Shown here piece by piece: positions 1 through 9,867 of a stretch of 28,425 bases of DNA. The notes below the pieces were generated by a model, which made no database searches, was not told where the DNA came from, and worked only from the letters and a program-made list of their open reading frames with translations. The stretch comes from Thermomucor indicae-seudaticae (lineage: Eukaryota > Mucoromycota > Mucoromycetes > Mucorales > Lichtheimiaceae), in the NCBI GenBank assembly GCA_000787465.1, contig JSYX01000460.1:1-28425 (forward strand). The letters are read 5' to 3'. Each line of letters begins with the position of its first letter. The stretch's first letter is position 1. The position numbers were made by a program, and so were the translations under genes.

Positions 1-57
1 TTTACAGTTGACGCAAAATATACCTTTAAGTAGCGCAAAAGTCCAATCAATAAACAG
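1..57. repeat. Right end of a dispersed TA-flanked element (copy 1, cut by window start)
   Basis: The first 57 bases carry GTTGACGCAAA, then TAGCGCAAAAG, then AATAAACAG followed by TA. The same series of words ends the repeats at 5856-6098 and 20780-21046, and a related one ends the foldback element at 9061-9427. The element appears to end at base 57 with TA at 58-59 as the presumed target duplication. Its other end lies outside the window. Seen directly: the shared words. Inferred: that they are transposon ends. Confidence 0.55.
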
Positions 58-59
58 TA

Positions 60-1297
60 TTACAGCCGAAAATAAAGAAATCCTTGATCTGTTGTGATTG
101 TAGCAGGAAGCCTTATTTGGATTAGTTGAGTGGGGTTCCTGAGCTCCAAGCACGGTCGGATCCATGTCGATCCTTAGTTTCCTAAAAGAGATAACTTATG
201 CTTTGTCGATCCCCCGTAACTTTTGTATGCGCAGCTGCATATACCATAATAGCAAGTCTCATTGTAGCGAAAGAATCTGACGCGCCAAGAAAGGTATGGT
301 CACATTCTGATGTATTTCTATACTTAGCGCGACTTTCTATTCCATCTCCCTTTCTTTTTCCCTTACTCCTGATGAAATCGGTTCCTATCAGCGTATAACC
401 CATCTGACAGACCCCAATAATAGTATGTCCTACTGCGAATATTCTGGAGAACAGATAGGGTTCTAAAAGTGTATTACCACAACTACTTTGCACGGGATCA
501 AGGAGACAATCATCATCGTTATGAATGGTTGCAAAAGACTTGGCAGGCATTTCCCCTCCATTCCCTATGTTTATTATACTTCCTCCCGCTAATCCCCTTA
601 TATATTCCCTTCAATAAAATGGATCTCCTTGTTTTTGCCTTTTTCCCGTAATAATAATCAGACTAGTTGTAGAGTTTTACCACTCGGGATACTATAAACT
701 ACGGGATAATGCGAGCCAGATGACGTGGTTCATAATAATATCAGTAATGGGATGTCGGGAAAGTATCGGGGCGATCCCCAGTTGAATTCAAAACTGCACC
801 GTTGATCTATTTCACCACAGGGACAGGCGGGCTATCTGGGTGGCAATGAGTGGGAGAACTGCCCACTCCCCGAGAAAAGAAGTTCCGCGCCGTTCTCTGC
901 TAAGCGCAGCCTGACCACGGCCCCTTTCTTTTTACCCAGAAAGTAACGGTGGCAAGATGATTTCGTTTAGATGAGCGAAGGGGGGTAAAGCCAAGATTAT
1001 TGGGTGCACGGTCTTGTCATTTATTGCCAAGAAGGTCGACTTACATCGGGAAGTCCTTGGCGTGCAAAAGGCGGAGAGTTTGTTGTTGTCTTTTCACGTT
1101 CTTTCTTTCTTTGGCCATCACGTTCACTTTTCTTTTTCCGTAATGCAGGGCGGCAAAGAATAATGCGCTGCATAGTTATCCACGTTTTTGTCTGCTGTAT
1201 TGCATCTGTGCGCTTCTACAGTAAGGTGATCTGGCCTACAGACACAATCCCCTCTCTATCTTTCTGTTTCATTCCTAACAGGGTTGTATCGTACCAT
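60..1297. other. Intergenic region upstream of the C2H2 gene
   Basis: No gene is supported here. Overlapping open frames on both strands near 182-550 have no recognisable domain and are of a length expected by chance. A small hairpin (GAGTGGG, 7-nt loop, CCCACTC) lies at 848-868. Closer to the gene there are pyrimidine-rich tracts (about 1085-1140 and 1240-1270). CCCCT/AGGGG words of the stress-response-element kind occur near 922 and 978. Any promoter role of these is inference. Confidence 0.5.
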
Positions 1298-1304
1298 TAT
1301 AAAT
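1298..1304 (+). promoter_or_regulatory. TATA box of the C2H2 gene
   Basis: TATAAAT lies about 63-69 bases upstream of the chosen ATG at 1367, a usual distance for a fungal TATA box with a short leader. It supports starting the protein at 1367 and not at the upstream in-frame ATG near 1004. Confidence 0.5.
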
Positions 1305-1366
1305 ACTCCCCCATCTTCTGTAGAATAAAATCAACACAAGCTTTTTACTTTCTATCATTGTTGTTT

Positions 1367-2026
1367 ATGATGCAGTCTGATCTTTCTCTCTCTGTCAAAG
1401 ACGCTCACGGTCGACACATTAGTCTGCTTAACCAACAAAATATCGAAACCCCTTTGAGCATAAGGCAGCACGGTTCTCCCACAAGGCCTTTAAGTCGACG
1501 AAAGTATCATTGCACTGAACCAGGATGCAACAAGAGTTTTACCACTAGGTAAGATCTCCTACAGTTTTGCACTTGAGAGCATGATAGTAATCTATAACTT
1601 ACACCTAGTGGCCATCTTGCTCGCCATAATCGAATCCATACAGGCGAAAGGAACTTTCAATGTCTGTTTCCAGGCTGTCCATCTCGTTTTTCTCGACAGG
1701 ATAACATGATGCAGCATTATCGCACCCATTTATCACCTAGGTCTCGACGAAACCTTCGCCATCATCTTGCAACTACTACTAGCGCCCACCGACATTTTTC
1801 GACACGCCCTTCACCTTTCGAGCCTTTTCAAGAACGTCCAGTGCTTCCTCAACTCTTCCGGCCGCTTCCGAATCGTGCCGGTCCAAAGCTCCAGCCTCTC
1901 GAGCCGTCAACCGAAAAATCAACTTTTTTGTCCCAAAGCCATTCTTCTTCTCCTCCACCTCCACTCATCAGCAACCCGCCTTCTGATCTATTTCTACTCT
2001 CTCATATCGTCAGCACCTTCTGCTAA
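1367..2026 (+). CDS. C2H2 zinc-finger transcription factor, Nrg1/Nrg2-like
   Basis: Two exons, 1367-1548 and 1609-2026, joined across a 60-nt GT-AG intron, give a 199-aa protein. The intron falls inside finger 1, and splicing completes it. Finger 1 is C49-x4-C54-x12-H67-x3-H71 (CTEPGC ... [10 protein letters not shown]); finger 2 is C79-x4-C84-x12-H97-x3-H101 (CLFPGC ... [12 protein letters not shown]). The linker is HTGERNF. The finger text [17 protein letters not shown] plus a RFSRxDN..QHYRTH second finger is the arrangement of fungal Nrg1/Nrg2 repressors, which bind short C-rich (CCCCT/CCCTC) sites and recruit Tup1-Ssn6 in yeasts. The tail after the fingers is Ser/Pro-rich low complexity. 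The ATG at 1367 (followed by a second ATG) is preferred because of the TATA box and the pyrimidine-rich leader. The DNA-binding assignment is firm; orthology to Nrg1 and a repressor role are inference from the fingers. Confidence 0.85.
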
Positions 2027-2499
2027 GCAGCTCCATATCTAAGTCGAATAACCCATGCCGCTCGTTTGCGTGATCTTGTAAAAAAGCTGATTTTTCAATC
2101 TGTATCCAGCATTTATGAGCCTTTCTCTATTCCATTCTGCTTTCTATATGTCCGTATCTTTTACCCTGAATCACTATACTCTCCATCATTTCATGTGTAA
2201 AACAAAAAGTTTAATGTAATAACAATTAAGTCTTCTTCATTCAAAATGAAGCCACAATTTCGTGCAACATCAAGCCCCAGATCGACGGGTTTCACTTTAA
2301 CATGATATCACACACTCTGACACTTTCAAGGAGAAGCTGCATACAAACTCTTTCGAGTAATTTCACATCCTCCTGTCCTTTTGAGTATCAGATGGGCTTT
2401 CTGCCCCGAACATATAGACTGTTCATATGAGAAGGGGGCATCACCTCCTATCTCCGAGTGTAGAGGATCCGAGGGAATTGACTTGCCCGTCCTTATTGT
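2027..2499. other. Convergent intergenic region
   Basis: This gap lies between the 3' end of the C2H2 gene (+) and the 3' end of the Rab-GAP gene (-), so it should hold both 3' UTRs and polyadenylation signals. It is AT-rich, with short open frames only. I see no RNA gene or repeat in it. Confidence 0.5.
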
Positions 2500-4797
2500 T
2501 TATTTAAGGTGACTTTGAGCGTCATGGAATAAGGCTTTATACATGTAGGCTTCTGACAGGAGTAACTCCACGTCCTTTTCTTGCCAATCCTGCGTCGGCA
2601 GTTGTTGCAGAAAGATCATAATGCCCTGCATTTGACAGCAGCAACCCTGTGTCAATTACCTTTTCCCCTCCTATCTTCTCTTTATTCAGTACTCCTTACC
2701 TGGAAATCCTGCTGCTGCAATTCTTTACTCCATTTTTCAAGGAATGCTGCGCATACATACACGTGAAACTCGGAGAAGCCATCAGAAGATCCCTCCGCTA
2801 GGTAGGTATCCCACATCCGGATTATACTTTGCAAAGGTAGCTCGCGCATCAAAAGGCAATTCATCCAACGAAAGGCAAATTGGATAAATTGCACCCCTTC
2901 TTGATCCAGATGCTTGGCCAATGGAGCTTATTCGAACAATAACACGGTCATTAGTACTGGTACCTTTCTTTTTTTAATTAGCTTGCGCTCTAACTTACTG
3001 TCTATTCGGGAGACCAACTCCTTCAACATCATCACTTGTCGTTGTATGCCAGGTTGAGCAAATGTGTAATTATCCTAAAAGTATTTCAGTCTCCCCATTT
3101 ATTTCAAGTGTGTCTTGCATACGGACCTGAATACCGTCCAGCAGTTTTGATAGACACCAAAAGCTGTCCGCCTCAATGACAGACAGTACGTTAGGATCTA
3201 ACTGACTAACGTCGTATTCTTCTGGATCCTCTTCTATACACCTTCTGGTCAGCTTCATTCCAATTCTTTAGGTCACCGCATGACTTACCTATATAGGCTG
3301 ACAGAAACACCTCAAAAATGGGTGTGACTAAGTCGTTGATTCCTTGAACGTATCCGCTCGCAGGATGCCTTATCGCCCATTGATATAATATTCTCTCGAG
3401 ACACTTTTCTCATGACAGGTCATATTAAACACATGGAACATATGCAGGCAATCACACTGCCATGTTACCATTTTAGTTGCTTCGTATTGGTACAAAGGCA
3501 CTCCGGGATTTGTGCGCGGAATATCGATATGTATCTACTCGAACAACTGTTTAGCTCTGGACAAAAAAGGATTCCTCCTTTTATATTGCGTACTTGATGC
3601 CACAGTCCCTGATCCAGACCAGCTGTTCCTTTAGCATAAGATGCAGTTACACTTTCAATGTAATCCTTTCGCTTTTGTGCTAAAGCCGTGACCCTTCGAC
3701 CAGAATTGCAAGGTAGGTAGCCCTAATCACCCCCATTTTAATCGCAGCAATAAGCATTTGTCACCCTCGCTTCTCTATTTTCCAATCATACCAGCAGTAA
3801 TTGCCATGCTACCGCTCTGTATTCCTTCGGGATCCCGCTCCAGCTCAGTTTCCGCAAAGCAGCTGCATCACAATCTAGATATAAGGGTGCTTGTTCTCCT
3901 TAGCTGAATCTGAACGACTTACCCAAATCCACGTTGGTTTCTGACAAGACAGTCTTGAACTTTATGGATTTGGCCGGATCACTTGTTTCATTAGGATTAG
4001 TACTATATACAATAAAAGTAGGATCTGTGCGACACAACAGAGTGTACTTATTAGTGACAACACCAGCTGATAACCGTTTGCGTATCTATTTTCCCTTTAC
4101 CCTGTAGAAGTTTTTCGATATTGTCTTTCACCCCTCCCGGATTACGCGGCGTTTTCCGAGCGACGGACTTGGGCAATGGCGGCGGTGGATGGGCGGTAAC
4201 TGATAACTGGGGAGAACGGGATTTTGAAGCTGTTGTCGACAGCGTTTTACGATGTGATAATAGAGTCTTTTGTTGTTTGGACGCATCTTCATCGAAGCCC
4301 AATTCGTCGCTCCACTCGTCGTTGGTATCTTTCAGGAATGCGTCAAAGGATTTATGGGGTGAAGACGACGACCGTTGATGATGTTGAGACGTGGAACGCA
4401 TTGCATATTTCCCTTTGCTGGCTTTCTTTACGTTGGTGTTACTGGCAGTGGCGCTATGTACCTTGGATGAGGATGGATACTGCGAGGGTAAAATGACTGC
4501 ATGCTCGTCGCTGTGCTGTTGTGCTGCAGCAGCGGTGACCAAGCTGGTATACGTGTAGCGTGCACCGATCGGGACCTTGCCAGAGGAATCTTGTGCAGAA
4601 GTCATGGAGCTGCCAGAACTGAAGCTGGGAACAACGCTATTGAGAAATAACACGACGTTTATGTGTGGCCTTGGTTATGTGCGACAATGCTTCCCAATAG
4701 CCAAAGCTCCATTTCCCCACTCGGTGTTTCCGCACCAACTGCATCCAGGACACCTTACCTTCCAGGAAACTTCAGACCCTGTCTTCGCCAAAAGGAC
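2500..4797 (-). CDS. gyp1: Rab GTPase-activating protein, TBC domain, Gyp1/TBC1D22 family (5' exon missing)
   Basis: Eleven exons read from high to low coordinate: 4759-4797, 4101-4636, 3923-4024, 3792-3874, 3594-3722, 3469-3534, 3289-3403, 3127-3233, 2999-3074, 2700-2926, 2500-2625. All junctions are GT-AG and keep phase, giving about 535 aa. The first exon encodes SFWRRQGLKFPGS, matching the N-terminal SFWK..PGS motif of TBC1D22 proteins. A Ser/Pro-rich disordered stretch follows, then a complete TBC domain. Both catalytic fingers are present: the arginine finger in IHIDIPRTNP and the glutamine finger in SGYVQGINDL. Other family blocks are IEADSFWCLSKLLDGIQ and FAFRWMNCLLMRELPL. Gyp1 stimulates GTP hydrolysis on Ypt1/Rab1 at the Golgi (family knowledge). 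The exon at 4759-4797 starts with two bases of a codon missing, so a further upstream exon with the ATG is required; ATGTCTCAG near 4930 is the nearest candidate but its phase does not fit. A start inside 4101-4636 (ATG at 4605 or 4653) is a less likely alternative. It converges with the C2H2 gene. Confidence 0.88.
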
Positions 4798-5855
4798 CTG
4801 TTTCACAAATATATCACATACTCAGTAACAAAGTACAATGTTAACAATTTTCATCTTGGCGGGATCGTCTACGGCCTATTTCAGTGACCTTCATGGGGAA
4901 CCCGCATAAATACCTTTGGGCTGAGACATCTGTTTCGTCACAGAAAAACACGCAGGAAAGCAATTAGCCCGTAGTCCGTTGGCGCTTTGGAGCCAAAGCT
5001 AGTCTATTGTTGGCCCGCCGAGTAATGACGTCTTACTTTCATCCATTACACAGAACTCTGCAGATATCGTCAAACCGTCAAGGAAGGAGTCAGTTGCACA
5101 GAAGCTGAAATTTCTGCGCTCAGAGCGGGCAAGTATAACCTTGGCGAAAACATAACTTCTCCCACTGTGAGGAAAGCTTTAGAGAATCATTGACCTTTAA
5201 ATATACTCTGAACACTACGGGAAAATTGATCCTCTGATTCATGGATATATTCCTTGGAACAATCCTTGACTAAAGATCGCTTATGAGCGTTTCAAGGATA
5301 ATTTTAAACTTATATCGAATGCTTCTTCAACCAAGATAGCCATCTAAACAGGGCCGTTCACACCGTAGTTTAGAGATTTTGTTTGCTCTTTTTGAAACTG
5401 CAAGCATCTTCATCTGAAAACTCATTGAACGTTACATGACTCTGCTGTCCATCTCACGAGAGCTCGTTACAATGCAAGATACGCAATAATTTGATCCCTT
5501 TTGCAAGACTCGATCAACAAGCCGGCCAAGCTAGGCTCCTGTTCGCAAGACAGACAAGGTTATGGTAAAGTATGAATGATGACTTCAACATCAAGTTCTT
5601 TCATTGATACGATCGATTTCAGTACAGACGGTATGGCTCAAGTCCTCTGTCTCCAACGACAAGGATATTCTTTGATAAGTTATGTGATGGTAAGTTCTTC
5701 TTTTTCAATATTCCATCGATCCAAACTCTTATGACATGATGAAAGGTTTTTCCCTCTTCATTTTTGGAGAGTGGGGGTTGTGAGACGTAGAGGCGGCAAC
5801 TTGCCCCGCCTCCGTCCACATGTTAAACCAGCCAATGCTTCAAGCTGGAATCCTT
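4798..5855. other. Intergenic region between the Rab-GAP 5' end and a repeat
   Basis: This region contains the presumed promoter and missing first exon of the Rab-GAP gene (about 4798-5050) and then unassigned AT-rich DNA. Short open frames at 5619-5819 (-) and 5771-5992 (+) lack recognisable motifs, and the second runs into the dispersed repeat. The sequence just before 5856 may belong to the same repeat, but I could not find a matching left end. Confidence 0.4.
5010..5019 (-). promoter_or_regulatory. Recurrent promoter 10-mer, site 1
   Basis: TTGGCCCGCC (GGCGGGCCAA on the gene strand) occurs about 210 bases upstream of the first recognised Rab-GAP exon. The identical word occurs at 8205-8214 and 15527-15536, also upstream of minus-strand genes. 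The word is seen directly; a regulatory role is inference. Confidence 0.3.
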
Positions 5856-6098
5856 TTAACCGCCACTCACCGGTAATAGGTACTGGGCTGGCCCCCGTCA
5901 CAGCGGGAATACCCTCTGTGGTAAGTAACATACCACCTTTGCAATGGAATGAAAGCCAAGTTTTAGCGGAAGGTATTCTTCATCCAACGTAAATCATGTA
6001 CCCGCTAGCCATAAAATTGGTCTTATTTTGGCGCAAACTTGCTTTACAGTTGATGTAAAAACGTATTTAGAGTAGCTGTATGCCCAACCAATAAACAG
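5856..6098. repeat. Dispersed TA-flanked element, copy 2
   Basis: This region aligns piecewise with 20780-21046. Shared blocks are TTAACCGCC, GCGGGAATACC, GTGGTAAGTAACAT, AGCGGAAGGTA and ATCCAACGTAAATC. The right end AATAAACAG|TA matches copy 1 exactly. Blocks are separated by diverged or deleted stretches, so the copies are old. It lies 84 bases beyond the 3' end of the RBM26/27-like gene. No protein-coding capacity is seen. Confidence 0.6.
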
Positions 6099-6181
6099 TA
6101 ATAGCAAGCGTATGAAAAGTACACAAAACTGGTGGTAAATTTTAAGAAAACCAAGCCTCAAAGAACTCCCCTTTTGGCTTT

Positions 6182-8136
6182 CTACTCTGCACCCTTTTTG
6201 TCTTCATCCCTTGTCACTTCTTTATCCTTCTGTTCAGCTTTCTTTTTTTCCTCGGCAGCCTTCTTCTTCTAAAATAACGACGTTGAGAAAATCTGGGAGT
6301 GGGAAAGATTCAGTGTAATAATAACTTACGGCTTCTAGCATTGCGAGTTTGGCCTTCATCTCCGCCAGCTCTAAATCCTTCTGCATCATCTTCTTTTTTT
6401 GTTCCTTCAGTTCTAATTGTCTTCGGATCTTGTCCCTCAACTCCTTTTGTGCTTCTTCACGTTTCTTAACGCCCTTTCCTTCGGACTTAATTGTATCTTC
6501 TTTGCGCCAATAGACCTTTACGGAGGAATCATCAAAGAAAACATCAGTTGATTTAAAAGCACTCAAAGCCTCTTGGTGCGTTTTGTATTTGATAGAGGCG
6601 CGTCGAATCTCAGGAACCAGCTTGATGTCAACAATTGTTCCAAACTTCTTGAAAGATTCGGTCACGGAATCCATCGTACAGGACTTTTCAGGGATATTGT
6701 CAACAACAATGGTGTCACTGTTCTCTGTATATTGCGTCGTATAGGGGATCTCGGCTGGTGGAACTCGTTGACTTGGCTTGGAATGTCCTGGGAAAAAGTT
6801 GATAGGCGGTACCGGTGCACGGACCACATTCGGATTGGGCCAATAGCCTGGAAACTGTGGAGAGTAAAACAGAGGAGTTTGTCCTGAAGGGTATTGGTTT
6901 AGCTATATGTTTTATATGCATGCATCTTGTAGGTCACTTACCGAACATAAATTGCGCCTGCGCAATGGGTATGTTGCTACCTGTGAGTGCCTTCATTTGC
7001 GCGAAGTCAGTTACGGCGATCTGGCTATCACCGTGGTCAAACTTGCATTGATCACCATACACGCAGTATCCGCGCTCTACAAAGTGAGTCGAATTAGTAC
7101 TGTAACTAGGATACAACTTCTAAATACTAGACATACCTTGGAAATGACGGCATGGTATCTTTTGCGGAGCTGGCTGGTCAGTCTTGGCTGCTTTCGACGA
7201 AGGTCCAAGTCGACTTCGTAGCCGCTCAGGAAGCTTTGAGAAAAGTTCTTCTTGTTGCGGAGAGAAACTTCGCACGGGAGAAGGCGAGCGCTTGGGCTCC
7301 ACGTCGGGAGAAGACCGGAGATGCTTCTTTGGTCTATCTTCATCCACCGACTCGTCCTTCTCGTACGGTCTCTTTTGACCTCCGGGCTGTGGTTGTTCAG
7401 GCTCTAAAATCTCTCCAGCAACATCCTCGGTGACAGACACGTTACGACGCTTGAAATTACGGTCTCCGTCCTCCTCCTCCTCCTCATCATCATCATCATC
7501 ACTCTGCTCCTTAGTGCGCTTATGTCCAGCAGCAGCAGCGACAGACGGCTCCGTGTCTCTTTTGTCACCAGCTTCATCCCCAACGAGTATCTCCGTGCTT
7601 ACGACCTCTTCTTTCACCTTAGTAGCGCCGTCCGCCTCCGACTTCACGACCTTTTCCTTCGCGTGAGCTACTTTGTCTGCCTTGTTCGAATCACCCTTCT
7701 CCTCCACTGCAACAACCTCCTCCTTCTTGGACGCCTCCGTCTCAACACCCTTCTTGGCGGCACCGCCAGTTGTCACTTCATCCAGGACGCCGAAAATCAC
7801 CTTTACCGCCTCGTCGGCGTCTAAAAGGACGCGAAACGTGCATAAGAAGTCGCCGTGTGCATCATGAACAAAGTATGGACTTACGGTCTTCACAAAACAG
7901 TTCCATTTCGATCTTGCACGAAGCCATAAGATCTTCACGCGATTTGTCATGCTTAAGCAATGCCAGAACAAAATCAACGAGGTCAGCAGGATCCGCCTCA
8001 GTACTGTAATGCAGCTGTTAGAATCGTAATGGTTTATTTGGCAATGCATTCGAGTTGAAATGGTAGCCTACAGAGGGGCAAGCGAAGGCGTAAGCTTCTC
8101 GCGGAGAGCACGGAACTGGGCGTCAGTGAACTTCAT
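6182..8136 (-). CDS. RBM26/RBM27-like RNA-binding protein (PWI-like, CCCH, RRM, coiled coil)
   Basis: Six exons, 8072-8136, 7885-8003, 7137-7820, 6942-7076, 6330-6847, 6182-6268, close in frame to 535 aa. Residues about 1-85 form a helical PWI-like module (LREKLTPSLAPL, DPADLVDFVLALLKHDKS). Next comes a long charged, disordered region with a DDDDDEEEEED run and SPSP motifs. One CCCH finger spans the exon 3/4 junction, C-x8-C-x5-C-x3-H (about residues 285-303). An RRM lies at about 378-450 (TIVVDNIP ... FKKFGTIVDIKLV ... VKVYWRK), and a Lys/Glu-rich coiled coil runs to the end. This order is diagnostic of RBM26/27, which in animals and fission yeast (Rmn1) acts in nuclear RNA surveillance with poly(A)-tail/exosome adaptors (family knowledge). 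Intron 4 must use the second of two nearby AGs (exon starts at 6847); the first would shift the frame. A CCAAT-like box lies about 70 bases upstream of the ATG. Confidence 0.88.
7469..7500. repeat. Coding trinucleotide microsatellite
   Basis: A run of TCC triplets followed by CAT/TCA triplets on the plus strand encodes, on the minus strand, the Asp/Glu run in the disordered part of the RBM26/27-like protein. It is a likely site of length variation between strains (inference). Confidence 0.7.
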
Positions 8137-8203
8137 GTTTGAGTCAGAGAAAAGCAGCAGAGGGAAAGAAGTAACAGGAAATGGACAGTGGGCCTCCGTT
8201 TTT

Positions 8204-8214
8204 ATTGGCCCGCC
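8204..8214 (-). promoter_or_regulatory. CCAAT-like box and recurrent promoter 10-mer, site 2
   Basis: ATTGGCCCGCC on the plus strand reads GGCGGGCCAAT on the gene strand, about 70 bases upstream of the RBM26/27-like start at 8136. It combines a CCAAT box (HAP-complex type site) with the 10-mer also found at 5010 and 15527. Confidence 0.4.
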
Positions 8215-9060
8215 ACCAGTCATGCACCCCCTTTTTGTGCTCTACACAGTGACATCCCCTCCAAGACCCTGCAGGCCAATTTACGCAGCGGAACTGCACA
8301 TCACCTGATTTTGACACACTAATCAAAAGGAAGGGGAAGTCGCGTTGACTTTCGCATGTAGTCCATCATACATATTTACGGACCAACTGAAGCTTGACTC
8401 CGGCTAGACTTTGCATGAAGGCGCAATTCTTTGCTTTTACGTCTTTCTGCTTTGACAGACATGGGATTTCCTGAGCATTAACCAGGATCATAGGTCTTGA
8501 CAGTCTTTGCGATTAAATGGGCGCGACTGATCACTTAATGTCAAGATTGACTTTTCCTCCTTTTTCACAAATGCGATCATGGTGTCGCCACTATACTTAT
8601 AGGACTCTACTTTGGTATTTAAATGAATTATAGACAGAGAGCTTAGATAGAAGCAGATGTACTGTATCTTTAACAATGTTTGTTTGGACTTTTTGACCCA
8701 CTTCAAATTGAGCAGAGATAGGGGACGGGAAAATTTAAGGGTTGTCCGTAATGCATGCCCTCATCAAAGGCAATTTTAAAGTTAACATTACACTACATTG
8801 ATAGGACAAAAAGTACATGACATGCTGAGCTACCAGGCGAACTGACCTATAGCATCTTTAAGCAAGTTTCAATATTTGGCGAGCCAACGGGTTTTTGACA
8901 AAAGAGGAATACTGAAGTAGTTTTTTAATAGCTGGCGTAGGGTTTGACAGCGACTGCAAAGTTATGGAGATATTCTATACAATATGCTCATTTCAAGAAG
9001 CATGGGAACGTCGTAAAACAGCTGGATTGTCAATCCCGAAAAGCTCGCTGCTGAAAAATA
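8215..9060. other. Intergenic region left of the foldback element
   Basis: Nothing recognisable is seen. Short open frames such as 8488-8706 (-) have no domain signal. The stretch is AT-rich and separates the RBM26/27-like promoter from the inverted-repeat element. Confidence 0.45.
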
Positions 9061-9427
9061 ATGGATTTTGAAGGTGTTTTTGCGCTGCCTGAGATATTCT
9101 TTGCGTCAACCAACGACCAAATTTCAAGCTCTAAAAAAACGGTTAGAACGCGTGATTATACATCCTTTTTACACACTTACTTTGTGTAAATCCGGTTGGG
9201 CCGACGCAAAAGGAATCCCAAGCATGCAACAAAAACAAATTGTTGAGTTCCCGGGCAACTGACAAATTGGAACCGGATTTACACAAAGTGTGTAAAAAGG
9301 ATGTATAATTACATGTAGTCTCGCGTTCTAACCGTGCAAAATTCTTTTTTTTTTCAGAGCTGCAAACTTGGTCGTTGGTTGACGCAAAGAATATCTCAGG
9401 CAGCGCAAAAACACCTTCAAAATCCAG
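9061..9427. mobile_element. MITE-like foldback element with about 140-nt terminal inverted repeats
   Basis: The left arm (9061-9196) and right arm (9271-9427) are near-perfect reverse complements over their outer 58 bases (TGGATTTTGAAGGTGTTTTT onward). They pair again over TTTTTACACA...TGTGTAAATCCGGTT. The arms differ by two short indels in the right arm (10-12 nt each) and a 4-nt insertion in the left. The loop is about 74 nt. TA dinucleotides flank both sides (9059-9060 and 9428-9429), as in Tc1/mariner-type TA insertion. No transposase frame exists, so it is non-autonomous. The right end shares GTTGACGCAAA and AGCGCAAAA with the other dispersed repeats here. Confidence 0.75.
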
Positions 9428-9867
9428 TATACTTGGATGTAGTGGTCGCTTTACGCATCGACCTATCCACTTTGTTATAGAAATCATATTTTGACATAAA
9501 ATCCGGTAATCACCATATCCATAAGAGTTATCAGTCTTTTCTTGTCGATTGTCATTAATAACTCATTACTATAACTGGGATGTATGAATTTATTCATTTA
9601 TTCGCTTGCTTAGCGTAAATCAGGCCCCCAAGGAAACATCCGTGAGTACTTACAGAGCAAAATAACTCGCTGACTAATTCGGAAGGGAAGAGTACAATGC
9701 ACGGGGAAAGCCAGCGTGGCCGACTCCGTGCTCAAAATCTTTTAGAGATATCACAGGACGAACGTTTTTCAAATTTCAGTACCTTTCTCTATTTTGTTTT
9801 GGACATTTAGAGGAACGAAAAAAATCTTTGTAGATATACAAAATTAACAAGGAGACTGGCGAATAAC
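9428..9867. other. 3' flank of the ABC transporter gene
   Basis: AT-rich DNA between the foldback element and the transporter stop codon, presumably holding the transporter's 3' UTR. No gene or RNA is seen. Confidence 0.45.

Noticed and set aside
182..651. Overlapping open frames of 60-122 codons on both strands as a gene
   Set aside because: No domain, no consistent splice pattern; this length is expected by chance, and frames overlap on opposite strands.
765..785. GGGG-CGAT-CCCC hairpin as a terminator or regulatory RNA
   Set aside because: Only a 4-bp GC stem, common by chance, and intrinsic terminators are not expected in a fungal nuclear genome.
1004..1366. N-terminal extension of the C2H2 protein from the upstream in-frame ATG
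   Set aside because: The stretch spans the TATA box and pyrimidine-rich leader and looks non-coding; the ATG at 1367 fits better.
5619..5819. Minus-strand 66-codon ORF with VVGDRGLEPY
   Set aside because: It resembles chance translation and runs towards the repeat; no upstream exon or domain was found.
7152..7867. Ser-rich plus-strand frames opposite the RBM26/27-like gene
   Set aside because: They are the antisense reading of the Asp/Glu/Lys-rich coding exon and carry no domain of their own.
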